Assembly (NCBI GenBank): GCA_023014365.1
Contig: JAEBUN010000018.1
Span: 868,001-932,000, forward strand
Length of the DNA stretch: 64,000 nucleotides
Direction: 5' to 3'
Source of the DNA: Lepiota brunneoincarnata
Lineage: Eukaryota; Basidiomycota; Agaricomycetes; Agaricales; Agaricaceae
In this document: piece by piece, positions 11,872-22,350 of the stretch
How positions within the stretch are numbered: the stretch's first letter is position 1
How the letters are laid out: each line of letters starts with the position of its first letter
Translations under genes and position numbers: made by a program
The notes under the pieces: model-generated
What the model was told of the DNA's origin: nothing
What the model saw: the letters and a program-made list of their open reading frames with translations, nothing else
Databases searched by the model: none

Positions 11872-12220
11872 AAAATGGGAAAGATACGTGGCCATGATAT
11901 CCGATGAGATGGAAAAGCCTTGCTCGGGGATTTTTGCAACCACACCAGAGGCGGTGATAGTTCTAATAAGCATCAGCGTCTCTCTCAGCTCAATCTATTC
12001 GAGTAACAACATAGCAGTGGACATACTTTCAACTACCACAACACCGTGAACTTTCTCTTCATGCTCGACCACCGCTTCTCCCAACTTAATCTCACGAGAC
12101 ATGATAATATGACATAGGCCTGAATTGATAGATGATCGTCAGAACGGCATTCGTGCGCAAACAGAAAACGCCGCAAAGAACTCACCTTCCTTCCATCCTT
12201 CACTTCATCAAATCGTCCTC
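11872..12220. repeat. Duplicated intergenic segment, second copy
   Basis: Pairs with 7917-8260 (see there). On the minus strand two adjacent open pieces, MSREIKLGEAVVEHEEKVHG and LMLIRTITASGVVAKIPEQG, are separated by a TAG near 12000. They may be an exon remnant of an unrecognised gene. Confidence 0.55.
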
Positions 12221-12285
12221 GAGTGATTGATATCCCTCCCCCGATTCTCCTCTCAACTCCTTGTCATCCATCATTTCCACCGTAA

Positions 12286-12990
12286 CTAACCAACCACGTA
12301 CCCAACCCCCCTCCTGAAACCATTACATAGCAAAACAGCAGTATAAAAATCATTCTTCGGCATGCTCGTCCGGTACGTATGCACCCGGTCCAGCCGGAGC
12401 CGCTGGGTCTTCTCCCACTGACGCAGGCGTCCAAAGTAGGCCGTGTCCAGTTTACCATTTTCAGCTTTGGAATAACCCTTTATTTGAGACTGTTCGGTGC
12501 GAGAGCGTCCCTGGAGGAACGAGGAAAATGTACATGCGCGCCAAAAAGGCACCGCCGGGACACATTCCCAATCGAGAATGTCTGCCAATCGCCCAGAATC
12601 GTCTATCAGCAAATTGTGAAATGATATATCGTCGTGATGGATGACCGAAGAACCGTCGTCGGGTGACGAGGGAGGGAAGGCGCGTGGAAAAAGGCTGGTA
12701 GGTCGTTCTGCGACCGCTTGTGTCTCCTCCGCTTCTTCACGTTCGTCTTCCTCGTCTTCATCATCCTTGGTAGTGGTGCGATGCATCATATGCTAATACA
12801 CGCGGAACGAGCTCTGTAGCATTTGTGCGGACAAAGTCGATTGTTGCAACTTCGTTAAACGTTTTTAACCGATGTTCGACCGGAAGTGCAACACGGATGA
12901 GGCATGGACGGCCAGATGCATCGGGCTTGTTGAATGTGCCCTGAGCGAAGAATGAAACCACACAGGATGCGTCGTCGGTGATGACGAGAT
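12286..12990 (-). pseudogene. APH-family phosphotransferase, broken
   Basis: Two minus-strand frames carry the protein. The upstream piece (to 12961) has GRPCLIRVALPVEHRLKTF followed by EVATIDFVRTNATELVPRVLAYD, typical of the N-lobe of fungal APH-like kinases. The downstream frame (12286-12789) has VIHHDDISFHNLLIDDSG and DILDWE, i.e. the catalytic loop and metal-binding segment. The two are offset in frame with an acidic low-complexity linker (DDEDEEDEREEAEE) between them. The 3' part runs into stops. It is the fuller twin of the fragment at 8261-8745 and sits at the same place downstream of an F-box gene. Either an unrecognised intron or a frameshift separates the pieces; the broken 3' end favours a pseudogene. 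Confidence 0.65.
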
Positions 12991-13239
12991 GTTTGCGAGT
13001 AAGGGTTCCGAGGTGAATCGATGGCTCGGAAGATCACACTGGTTCAGAGTTTCCGAAGTCATCCTTGACCTATTCAACGGCACGGTGACTGGGCGGGGGG
13101 GTTGTTGGCGTAGGAGGAGATGGGATACTGACGACTGGACTCTTGAAGCAGAGGTAGCGGCTCCTGTCGGGAGGCGGTGACGTTGATCACATGGCGACTC
13201 AGTCACAATCCCTCCCATTAAGGGGTGCTTCGCCCATTC

Positions 13240-14095
13240 CAAAATGTCTTTTGACTCACGATATTTGGTATCAAGCACCCAAGTATTTTTGACCAGACCT
13301 CGCGAATGATTCTGAAGGCGAAGTACACGCGGAAAGGATGAACACCCCCAAAAAAGCGCCCCTTTCTCCATGGCTGAGGCACTTTGAATAGGGATGATAT
13401 CATTGGCCCCTGTAGTACAGGTTTTCAATTCCTTCGCATCCCCCCCCCCTCCCCAGGAAGACGCATATTGGGCGGGTGAAGGTTTATGAGAGTGCAAGTA
13501 TTGAGTATTATCGGGTGAGCGCTTTTCTTGGCGTTTCTGTAGGCGATGATGACCATGCGGAGGAGTTACCAAAGCCGATTGAATATTGTCCATCCAGCGC
13601 CGGCGCAGTGCACAATGGGTGTGGGCTTTGTCTCACCAGATCTCCGTATCACATGGGCGAACCGGCTCGGGTTCCCCTTTCGCAGATCCTGAAACAGCTC
13701 CCCCTTCTCTGACCGTCCTTCAGATTCGTCTCGCAATGTGGCTAGATTTTGAAGCGTCCCCAGTTTGCGACTCTACTCTTGAAATCCTCCGCCTTGTCGG
13801 AGATGATAACGAGTTGCAGAACCTCCTGTTAAACCAGCTTACACCGTTGTCTATCCACACTCTGTTACTACAATATTTTGGGCGTGGTGGTCTATCGCGG
13901 AAGCTCTTATACAAACGAGCGGCTTCGGGCTGTCCTAATCCTCGCTGTTTTATTTCAACTCCGGCAACCGTCGATGGTGTCCCCACCACTGCCACTGCGA
14001 GACCTCCTGCCGGTCCTATCAGAGCGATTGACAGAGATCCGGCTATCGTTGATATCCCACATTCGTTGACAAAATCGACAATCAACGTTGACTAG
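13240..14095 (+). pseudogene. F-box-like/LRR protein, array copy E, heavily decayed
   Basis: At about 13245 the DNA still reads like the F-box start (AAATGTCTTTTGACTCACG, then TTGGTATCAAGCACCCAAGT), with indels and stops through exon 1. A remnant intron (GTGAGC to GTAG, about 13515-13545) follows. Exon 2 keeps its LRR signature in the frame 13586-14095 (SPVCDSTLEILRLVGDDNELQNLLLNQLTPLSIHTLLLQ), but the central third is deleted. The frame goes out of register after about 13930. It is the most degenerate member of the tandem array and marks its right edge. Confidence 0.7.
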
Positions 14096-14164
14096 TGTAC
14101 ATCCGGGGACTACACGGCGCAGAAACTGCGCGGTAAAGGTTCCTCATCTGACAAGTTTGTTTTC

Positions 14165-16938
14165 TCAAGCGGCTCCTGCAACATCGTTCAACCTTCCGTC
14201 TACAACAGGGTGAATAACAGGGAGGTTCTCTTTCGCATCCTTATCCGCGACATTGACCTTGTCCTCATCTTTGCCCAAGATACGATCCCTTCGTCGCTCG
14301 TAGCAGTCCAATAATCCCATGTCCTCGAAATCGGCCAGAATGTGGGCGGCAATGATAAGCGGACTAAAGATCAACCACTGGACAGCAGGGACCAAACCAT
14401 CAACGACTGTCTGAGTGGTGTCGTGTACAAGTTCCTGTGTGTCAGAGAGAACCGAACCAAAGAGCGGGATAGAGCGCAGCGCGGACTGTGGCACCACGTA
14501 TGGGATGCGTGTCAACTGTTGCAAGTGGCTTTCAACCTTGCCAATGGCGTCTTGTGCCTTGTGCCCAAGGCCGCTTCGGGCCTCGGGCTTCTCGCGAAGT
14601 TGCTTGTTCAAGAATTGCGCACCTGATACAACAGATATTGGCATCCTCCTAGGCCAAAGGTAGATAGATTAGAACTCACCTAGAAGGAACTTCCTAATCA
14701 ACGCGCTCTTGGTTTAACCATTCTCAGCGGTAATGATGATTTTCTTATCCTTCAAGGTGACGTAGCCGTCACCTCCTAATGTCAGGAACTCCGGAGTCAT
14801 GATTACATATTTACGCGTGCTGTTGCGCAAAACCTCCTCTTTGTCGACCAAGATGGGTTTACCGTCTGACCCCAGCTGCTTGGATTCCTCTAACAACCAT
14901 ATACCAAGAACGCGCTGGCCGGCCGGCTTGCTACTATCCCACGAGACGCGAAAGCCGGAAATTATCGGGAAGCGCCTTGGAAATATACCATAAGGAGCTC
15001 GCTGGTAATACTTTGATTGACTAAAGGCTTACCCTCTCCTCCCGGGCCAGAGAGAAAGAGCATTCTCCATCGCGTCAAAGAAGTCAGGCGCAGAGACCTC
15101 AACAACCACAGTAGGATCTGGGAATGGCAAAATGGTCATGAGGTCGCCGAGGGTGAGAGGTCCTGCGAAGATGATTTCAGAACTCGATGTCTCGGAAGGA
15201 AAAGGGGCAGCACATACCGGGCTCATATACCGGTCCTCCTCGCATACCACCCACGTTCATGACTACACCAACCACCCCCGAGTAACCAAGCTTGGTGAGC
15301 GCTTCGTCATAGGAATGCCTTAAGCAGTCTCCCACCCAATTTGAAAGGGGTGACTGGAGTCACGTTTCAGCTCAAGGGGTCGAGCTCATAATGGCGAATA
15401 AGACCTCAACTCACCTCGTGGGTGCGAGTGAATGAAGGACTACTGTCGATTTGCACTTCAGTTTTACAGATCACTTCTTCCAACGCCGCATTAATTGTAC
15501 CAAGCTCGTTGTCGAGGACCTTCTTCATCTCGGCATGGACTGGGGTATCTCCCCTCGTAACAATTCGCTTCCCTATCCTATATTGAGAGCATATCCGACT
15601 CAAGTACCACTGCGAAGCTTACCTTTGATTCCATGGATAACCTTCCTCCTGATACTCCCTGCGGGCGTGCCCTTGAGGGTCAGAATAACCTCGCTGAGAT
15701 CTTGGAAATCTGTTCCACTCTTAAAAACCAGGATATCACCACGGTCATCCGCGGTGCCAGGAACAGGGGCCTGCAGGTCGTAATTCTCCCACTCGGTAAC
15801 ACCCTTGGATACCCAGTAACCGTGGATGTGTCCACCAAAGACCAAATCAACACCCTGGGTCGAAGCGAATTCTTTAGCGCCTTGGGCACTCGGTGAAAGT
15901 GCGCCGAGTCCCCTGGCGAGTGTGATGTCCTGGAAAAAAAATTCAGAATCATTGATGACAAGCGGCGTATCAGGACGAGCGACGGACGTTTGGGTTGCTA
16001 AGATAACGTAGAGGGTTAGCATCGCAAGTGAAGGGGCTCATACAGTGATATACGAGCAATGACTAATTGCAAAGACGATGTCGCATTTGTATTCTCCAGC
16101 AGGATCGCGAAGTGTAGCAGACAATTTCTTCCCAATTTCTACCATGTCGTGCCACTTGTAATTCTCCGGCCATCCGGTAAGCGGGTCAATCCATTCCCTT
16201 GAGAATTATTAGGAGACTTTACCTGGGGATAATCAGGGAAACCTCACTTTTCCACCAGTCCAATGAAACCAATTCGTACCCCTTTCCTTTCCAGGACATG
16301 AACCTCTTTCATTGGTTCGGGAACATTTCCTGTCTTTGTATCAATGATATTGCTGCAGAGCCAAGGCTTACAGGTTCGTTAACGTCAGATCCAGAACGGA
16401 ATGGGAGCGAGACGTACAAACTTAGTATCATTGATCAATTCATTGAGCCGAGGAACACCTATAATCAGAGATACACGGTCCTAAGCTTGTATGCAAAAAG
16501 CCGACTCAGATCACATACCCATATCAAATTCGTGATTGCCTGAGAAGACATCAGTATCAGAGGCACGAGCTAGCTCAGTGGACATACCAGGACAAGCAAC
16601 ATCAACTCCGAGCGCATTTATGATGGGGGGCTACCCGATCCCATGACAAACATCAGCTCCCAACCCAGTTCACTAGTGAGAGGATGCGAACTCACCATGT
16701 GTCTTCCTCGAGTGACTGAGGTCTCGATGGAGGGAGAAAAAATGTCCCCGGAGAATACTATCAATCCATCCTTGTGTCCATCGCTTCTGTCATCCCACTT
16801 CGAGGTAACATTGCTCAGCGAGGTCGCAAACTTGGTGACATTGATAGTTTCTTCTTGACCATTGACCCGAATCTTCTGATCCGAGACCTGATATACATCG
16901 TTGAAATGAGCAATGCCTAGGGTTGTGGGCTGAGCCAT
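14165..16938 (-). CDS. 5'-nucleotidase/metallophosphatase family protein, tail cut by a nonsense codon
   Basis: Multi-exon minus-strand gene. From the ATG at 16938 (MAQPTTLGIAHFNDVYQV) it shows in order GDIFSPS, a GNHEFDMG exon (near 16530), GFIGLVE, the GGHIHGYW metal site (about 15800) and the 5_nucleotid_C part (GVVMNVGGMR near 15260, GPLTLGDLMTILPFPDPTV at about 15150). This is the calcineurin-like phosphoesterase plus 5'-nucleotidase C-terminal architecture, which hydrolyses nucleotide monophosphates or related phosphate esters; the exact substrate is unknown. Splice sites checked through the first half are canonical. One exon seems to be only 10 nt (15988-15997). A TAA at 14714-14716 follows ITAENG. 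Beyond it the reading and splice sites continue (SALIRKFLLG, AQFLNKQLREKPEAR...) to 14165, so about 190 C-terminal residues, with a hydrophobic segment (VQWLIFSPLIIAAHILA), are lost or need read-through. Confidence 0.8.
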
Positions 16939-17187
16939 GGTTAATATCACTGCGCGATTATGGGACGAAAGCGAACGCAATACGACAGGATGACTTCCTG
17001 CATTTACAATCTGAATATTAGCGCTTGTCGATTATCGATGGGTAACGTTCAGAATGTCGATCTGATAGATAAGCCTGTACAACACGTCCTGTAGAAGGAG
17101 ACGTACCCAGCTGGGAACAATGCATTGCACGTAAACCGATAAACAGGTCCAGAGATTAGCTCGGATAAGGTTTCGTTGGCAGTTCCG

Positions 17188-17435
17188 AATGCAGCTGACA
17201 GGCAGCAGGAAAGAGGGTCGCTTCGCCAGGCCGATCGCCACGTAATTGAAGACATAACCGTACAGTTAGCAGCGCGCCGTTATCTTTCCCTCCTTATTTG
17301 GAGCTAGAGGAAGGCAACTGGCAGGCAGCAGGGAGGAAGGTTGCTGCGCCAGGTCGGCCGCCGCCGCACAATCGAAAACACGACTGCGCGGCTGGTGGCG
17401 TGCCGTTACCTCTCACCCCTTTTTTGGAGCTGAAG
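17188..17435. repeat. Two-unit direct repeat of about 124 bp
   Basis: Units 17188-17310 and 17311-17435 align end to end: both contain CAGGCAGCAGG, a CGCCAGG word, ACATAACCG/ACACGACTG, GCCGTTA and finally TTTGGAGCT. Identity is moderate (about three quarters by eye). The second unit is richer in G+C and CpG. It sits upstream of the 5'-nucleotidase promoter. No coding function is seen. Confidence 0.65.
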
Positions 17436-18428
17436 TTTCTCGTCAGCAACGCATCCGAGGAGAGGCTGACGGCACATGTCCTCATCAGGATACCCTATCT
17501 TCTGGAATGACTGGAAATTTGAAGGCATATAGTCACAAGACTCGCTTCTAGTTGTTTCCAATTATCAATTTTCATTTAACCCGAGCTGAATGGGCAGTCG
17601 GAAGGTGCGGCGATTCGAATCAGGGGGTGCAACTATGTGTGTGTGAGCAAGCCATTCATGAGACACAATATAGCACACCCGAAACGTCACGCAGCAACAC
17701 CACAACGTCTTTCTGTACTAGCCGTGTTATTTACACAAAAGCATTGCATATGCCAGCTAATCGCCTCCCTGCAGCGCTTGCCAAATGTGTGGAAGGTGTC
17801 AAGTGAGGGGTTCGTAATGTGTAGGACCGTGAAAAGCACAGCTGGATTCGATTAAGCCGTGATATGGACGATTGAAGGCAGGGGCGTTTAACCACAGCGT
17901 CCTTCTATTCTACCTGGATATATATCAACCAAAAGGCCAAAGGGGAGTTTCTCACGTACCATACTCCCGCACTGTCCGTCTGTTTAAGTGCCCTGGTACG
18001 CGCAATTCTCGGGTAAGAATCAGCTCCCCACCTCCACTCCTCTCGATTAGTAGGGCACCACAACATACCCAGACGAGGGCTCACCAAAGGATTGTAGTAC
18101 ACTCCCAACGCACAGTGCCTCTGACAGAGGAGACATAGTTACCCAGAGGTCGTTCGGCATCTCTGAGTTAGCGCATAATGAGGGCCTTAGTGGGTGACCA
18201 TGGTGGGTGGCAGAGGACAAGAAGCAAACGAGGATAAATAGACGATCATATGCGTAGACGTGATTGATTGATTATTGATCAGAGTACATTCCCTGCCCCA
18301 AGTATTGAAAGATAATAAATTACCATCCATCTACTATGGACAATTCCTCTCAGGAATCTTCAAAACTCGAGGTTTCCGCTGAATCCCACGAGCCAAATGC
18401 CTCTAGTATCTCCCCCCGTGAAATCCTG
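17436..18428. other. Intergenic region without recognised gene
   Basis: Short frames only, no family resemblance and no intron-linked exons that I can support. It separates the 5'-nucleotidase promoter from the 3' end of the F-box gene at 18429. Confidence 0.5.
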
Positions 18429-19919
18429 TTATTCACAGCGGGTCCCCACCCTCAACTGCAACCCATCCCTCTCCATCGCACTCAGTCTCTGCAATACCCC
18501 CGACGCCCAATCTATGTTGTAGTGGATGACTTCAATCCTGAAGTTGGAACCTGGCCCCATGAACCTTTGCTCGCAAACCTCCAAAATCCGGCGAGTGATA
18601 TCGCTACTGAGGATCTCTGGATTGTACCTCTCAACGCTCCGCCTGACGCTCAACGATGTGAGAGAGGGAAGATACTTTATACGGCAGCCCCTCCCGCCAG
18701 TGTGCAACACATAGAGAATTTCATATATAACGTCCTGATCACAGTCTTCCAGGACAAGGTCCCGGACGGAGCCCATTCGACTGAATGCGTCTGTCATGCT
18801 TGAATGGGTCCAATTGACTTTCCAAGACAGCCGGACGGAGTGTAAGGAGCATGAGGCGGTTGTAAGCAGCGCTTGGATGGAACGTTCACTCCTGGTATCC
18901 CCACAATCGTCGACGTAGCAAGTGAGTTTGCGTAGGACAGGTAGCTGAATATACTGGAGTACAGCCAATGACCACGGGTACCGGTGGAATGACCACGTAA
19001 AGTCTCGTAAATGGCTGAAGGTGGTGGTGCCAGCAAAGTGAGGTGGATCCACCTCCCCAACTTGACTGCACGGTTCAGATGATTTAAAGCTGACAAGGTT
19101 GGGACATTGAGCGAGCATCTTGACACAAACATCAATAGGAACGCGGAGGAGGTCGAGATGGGTTACTGAGGGGCGGGGAAGCAAGATGTTCCGATTCACG
19201 TCACACAGACGAACAATACGTAGATGATTAAGTGCTCGGAGAGACAGCTTCTTATCGGGAAACGAGGGGTGGCTTTGAGACAGGGTAGGATGTTTCCACA
19301 TGCGGATGTATTCGAGCCGAGAACACTTTGTTGAGATGGCAGGTATCCATTCTATCGGGGCACTACACAGCAGGATCGCCCAGATAGTCTTGGAAAACTG
19401 GTCACTGAAGATTATGGAGCCAATCGACGTGAAGACCCCTGGCATGCAGCTGGGTTGTATTCTGAAGTCGAGGTCGAGGCTGAATGAACGGCCGTGGGCA
19501 TTGCGCAAGTAGAGCTCCAGGATATCAGGAACATGATGCGCAGTTTTACTGCGCACGGGAGCGAACAAACTGGTCCAGAGTTCGGGTGTTGACCATGCGA
19601 CCTGACGCCAGTGGGACGAAACGTGACCGAGAGCCAAAACTCGGTGGGGGCCAAGAAATGGAAAAAGTGAGTCAGGCGAAACACCAGGCTGAACGAAGGC
19701 GCAAGTGTCTGGGCAGAAGTAGGCCGGCGGGCAGGTGACATATTCGAATATGAGTGACAATGTCTCTGGTGGCAGAACCCGAGTGGACGCCCGCGCCATA
19801 TTGAGGTCTCGTAACAACGTGAGGTGTTTTTCTTGGAGATTGAATATCGTTTCCTTGACTTGACGAATTTCCCTCTCAATGAGATTGGCCTTGTCTTGAG
19901 TCTCGAGAACTGATGACAT
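18429..19919 (-). CDS. Coiled-coil F-box protein with LRR-like C-terminus, intact
   Basis: Intronless minus-strand ORF of 496 residues. Residues 1-40 (KANLIEREIRQVKETIFNLQ) form a heptad-like coiled coil. They are followed by VLPPETLSLIFEYVTCPP, a clear F-box helix, and by HVSSHWRQVAWSTPELWTSL, the second half of the F-box domain as usual in Agaricomycetes. The remainder contains leucine-rich blocks (LSLRALNHLRIVRL, SVTHLDLLRVPIDVC, LPVLRKLTCYV, SLTSLSV). The expected role is substrate receptor of an SCF ubiquitin ligase; the target is unknown. A paralog with one nonsense codon lies at 22351-23850 and a 5' remnant at about 21962-22145. This subfamily differs from the two-exon F-box copies in the first 14 kb. 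Confidence 0.85.
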   Translation of the reverse strand: MSSVLETQDKANLIEREIRQVKETIFNLQEKHLTLLRDLNMARASTRVLPPETLSLIFEYVTCPPAYFCPDTCAFVQPGVSPDSLFPFLGPHRVLALGHVSSHWRQVAWSTPELWTSLFAPVRSKTAHHVPDILELYLRNAHGRSFSLDLDFRIQPSCMPGVFTSIGSIIFSDQFSKTIWAILLCSAPIEWIPAISTKCSRLEYIRMWKHPTLSQSHPSFPDKKLSLRALNHLRIVRLCDVNRNILLPRPSVTHLDLLRVPIDVCVKMLAQCPNLVSFKSSEPCSQVGEVDPPHFAGTTTFSHLRDFTWSFHRYPWSLAVLQYIQLPVLRKLTCYVDDCGDTRSERSIQALLTTASCSLHSVRLSWKVNWTHSSMTDAFSRMGSVRDLVLEDCDQDVIYEILYVLHTGGRGCRIKYLPSLTSLSVRRSVERYNPEILSSDITRRILEVCEQRFMGPGSNFRIEVIHYNIDWASGVLQRLSAMERDGLQLRVGTRCE

Positions 19920-20089
19920 AATGGAGGGGTGCGAAAGGGTTGTTGTCTTGGGTGGCTAATAAATACCCTTGAGTACTCCTATCGGTGACGTGACCATGTC
20001 ACATGTTAGCCTCTCCTCCTTTTCACTCACTGCTATACTTCACAACAGTCCACATATCATCAAGAACAGACGTGGGGCGTCTTTCCCAT

Positions 20090-21418
20090 TTCAAAGGCAT
20101 CCCCTACAGCCTACAATATTCAACATATTTGGCATGAACGGCACGACCCCGCAAACGATTCTAGAATGGAAATACGTAAGAAAGGGCAGACCATCCTCGA
20201 TATGGTGCTCGTTTTTTTTGTCACTGACGCCCTTTGCTCTTGGTACGCTCTGGATGAACATGTATCTGTTGGAGCCTGTGTCGCGCGTTGTCAATACCTT
20301 CCCTTTTTTTTCTGGAGGACAGATATCTCGTAATGTTTCATGTTTTGCGTTTAGGCTATCAATGGGTGAGCTCACTTACTCTTCTCCGCATTCTCGTAGG
20401 AGATTACAAGCGTCTACAGGAGTTGCAAAGATCGATTGAAGACGAGGCAGTATGTTCTCGTGCGAAGGAATATCTCTGTCGGATATGAACTTTCTGCGGA
20501 GGCTTGCGCTGAACTTTGGGAGAGACGTCACTGCCCGACTATCTGGACACCGGTCTAATCCTAATCCTCTCACCTGCATTGACTACTCTAACGATAAACT
20601 ACGCTGCGCGCCATGGACTAGCAAAACGGAGTTGTGCGAACTACTTAAGTCGTGTGAGTTGACGAGGATTCACCACACCGGATGTTTCTCGCCGGATCTC
20701 TTCCTTACTTAATGTCTTCCGGGATTGGAGTACTTTCCATATGCTACAAGGGGGTGTCTCGTGCAACAGATCAGCTCGGTTCTCCTTTCTCTGATCCTGA
20801 AACAACTCCCTTATTTGGCTACCCTTCGGATTCGTCTCGAGGTGTGACTGAGTTATGGAGCGTCCCCAGTTCTCTGGAAATCATCCACCTTGTAGGAGAT
20901 GCCAACGAATTGCAGGACTTCCTGCTAAATCAGCTTACACCGCCCTCTATCCAAACTCTGCCACTGCAGGATTTTGGGCGTGGTGGTCTATCGTGGGAGC
21001 TCATATGCCAACGACCCCGGCCTTCACTCTTTCGTTCTAACTTTAGCAGTCATCTGCCACTACTACTACAAGACCTCCTGCCAATTCTATCAAAGCGATT
21101 GACGGAACCTCGGTTATCACACGTAACCCACCAATTGGCTACGGATGATATCGCTGCAATGCTGAAAACATCACCAAACCTGCGCATATTATCGATCGAG
21201 GGCTACTGCACCTTCATCGAAGAGTATACTAGAGATATATTAGAGGCACTCTTATAGCAACCGGGACGACCACCCTCGCCTGGGATCTTGTCACCCTATT
21301 CCCGAGACTCAGGGCTATCGGACGCTATTCCACGAAGGGAGATGAGACTGTCAGTCCACACGTAATTACCACACAACCCAAATATAAAGTCGCCACTTAT
21401 ATGTTTGGTCGAACGTGA
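20090..21418 (+). pseudogene. F-box-like/LRR protein, dispersed copy F, decayed
   Basis: DNA resembles the two-exon F-box genes: TTTGGCATGAACGGCACGAC near 20131, LFFLSLTPFALGTLW-like text around 20215-20260, a remnant intron near 20365-20400 and a KIDxGDEAVCSRAKEYL-like start of exon 2 near 20430. Further on come LEIIHLVGDANELQDFLLNQLTPPSIQTLPLQ (20870-20970) and LLQDLLPILSKRLTEPRL (about 21060). It ends near 21418 with the family's GRT end. Several frameshifts and internal deletions break it. It lies between two members of the other F-box subfamily, so the two families are interleaved. Confidence 0.7.
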
Positions 21419-21961
21419 ACGCTCGTCGAGCTACACCGGTATCCCGTTCATATCACTGCTTGTACTCCTGAAGGTATTTCAACTTCTCTGGCAATGCGGG
21501 ACGACGCGTATATTTTGAATTGACCTGACTAGCGAAATCCTTCGTGAACTCGGTAAATTATATTGCGAAGCCCCCGTCATTGTCAGTCGAAGAGGTTCAT
21601 TGAGAGGGAACCAGCGTCCCGTGCTTGGAAGCCATTGCGGAGGTGTCGGAGCAGGGTGGGGGGACAAAAGAGTGGAAAGTGAGCGGATGTGCATTATTCA
21701 ACATTCGGTGTCTTGGGATGATGAAAATCTATCAAGAAGGTTCCTTCTCCCCCCGTCTCCGAGGGCTCTAGTTCTGTTTATGCTCACTACTTTCGGACAT
21801 TGTTGCGGGACGAAAGGGCTAGTTCCGAGCCCGAACGCACAGATGATCGCAAGTCCAAGGGCACGTCAGTGATTTCTATCGCTACATAGCTTTGAGCCAT
21901 ACACATAGGGTTTTGACCCTGACCATGGTCCCAACACTCAGATCTTCTCGTAACAATGGCA

Positions 21962-22145
21962 CTAACGGAGAGATCTGCCGTAGATACCAGCTCCCCGAGA
22001 AAACTGGGATGCCCAGACTACATCGAGCCTTCGTAGTAACAATATGTGTTTCTCTTGGAGTTTGAGTATCACTTCCTCCGTTCGAAGTATTTTTCCCTGG
22101 GGGATGTCGGCCTCGCCTCGAGTCTCGTGAACTGATGAAATTGAG
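21962..22145 (-). pseudogene. Coiled-coil F-box gene, 5' remnant
   Basis: Minus-strand translation gives SSVHETRGEADIPQGKILRT followed by EEVILKLQEKHILLLRRLD, matching the first 40 residues of the intact gene at 18429-19919 (SSVLETQDKANLIEREIRQV...LQEKHLTLLRDLN). The rest of the gene is absent. The upstream flank (22160-22195) still resembles that of the paralog at 23850. Confidence 0.7.
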
Positions 22146-22350
22146 TACCCAACGTACATAAAGTCGCGTGTGGTCACATCACGGCCATGTGACAGTGTGT
22201 GGTATATTATCACCCATCTATTGTATGGTATCACTATAGACAGTACCCCGAAATCACAACACCGATCCTGAGCACACATGTTTGTCCTAGAGACTGTCGA
22301 CACTTGAATATTCCACCTAGCCAACTAGTTAATTGCCTTCCTAACTTCAT

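Noticed and set aside
17188..17435. CRISPR-like array
   Set aside because: Only two adjoining units without spacers, in a eukaryotic genome.
17595..17640. tRNA T-arm-like word near GATTCGAATC
   Set aside because: No acceptor stem, anticodon arm or D-arm can be built around it.
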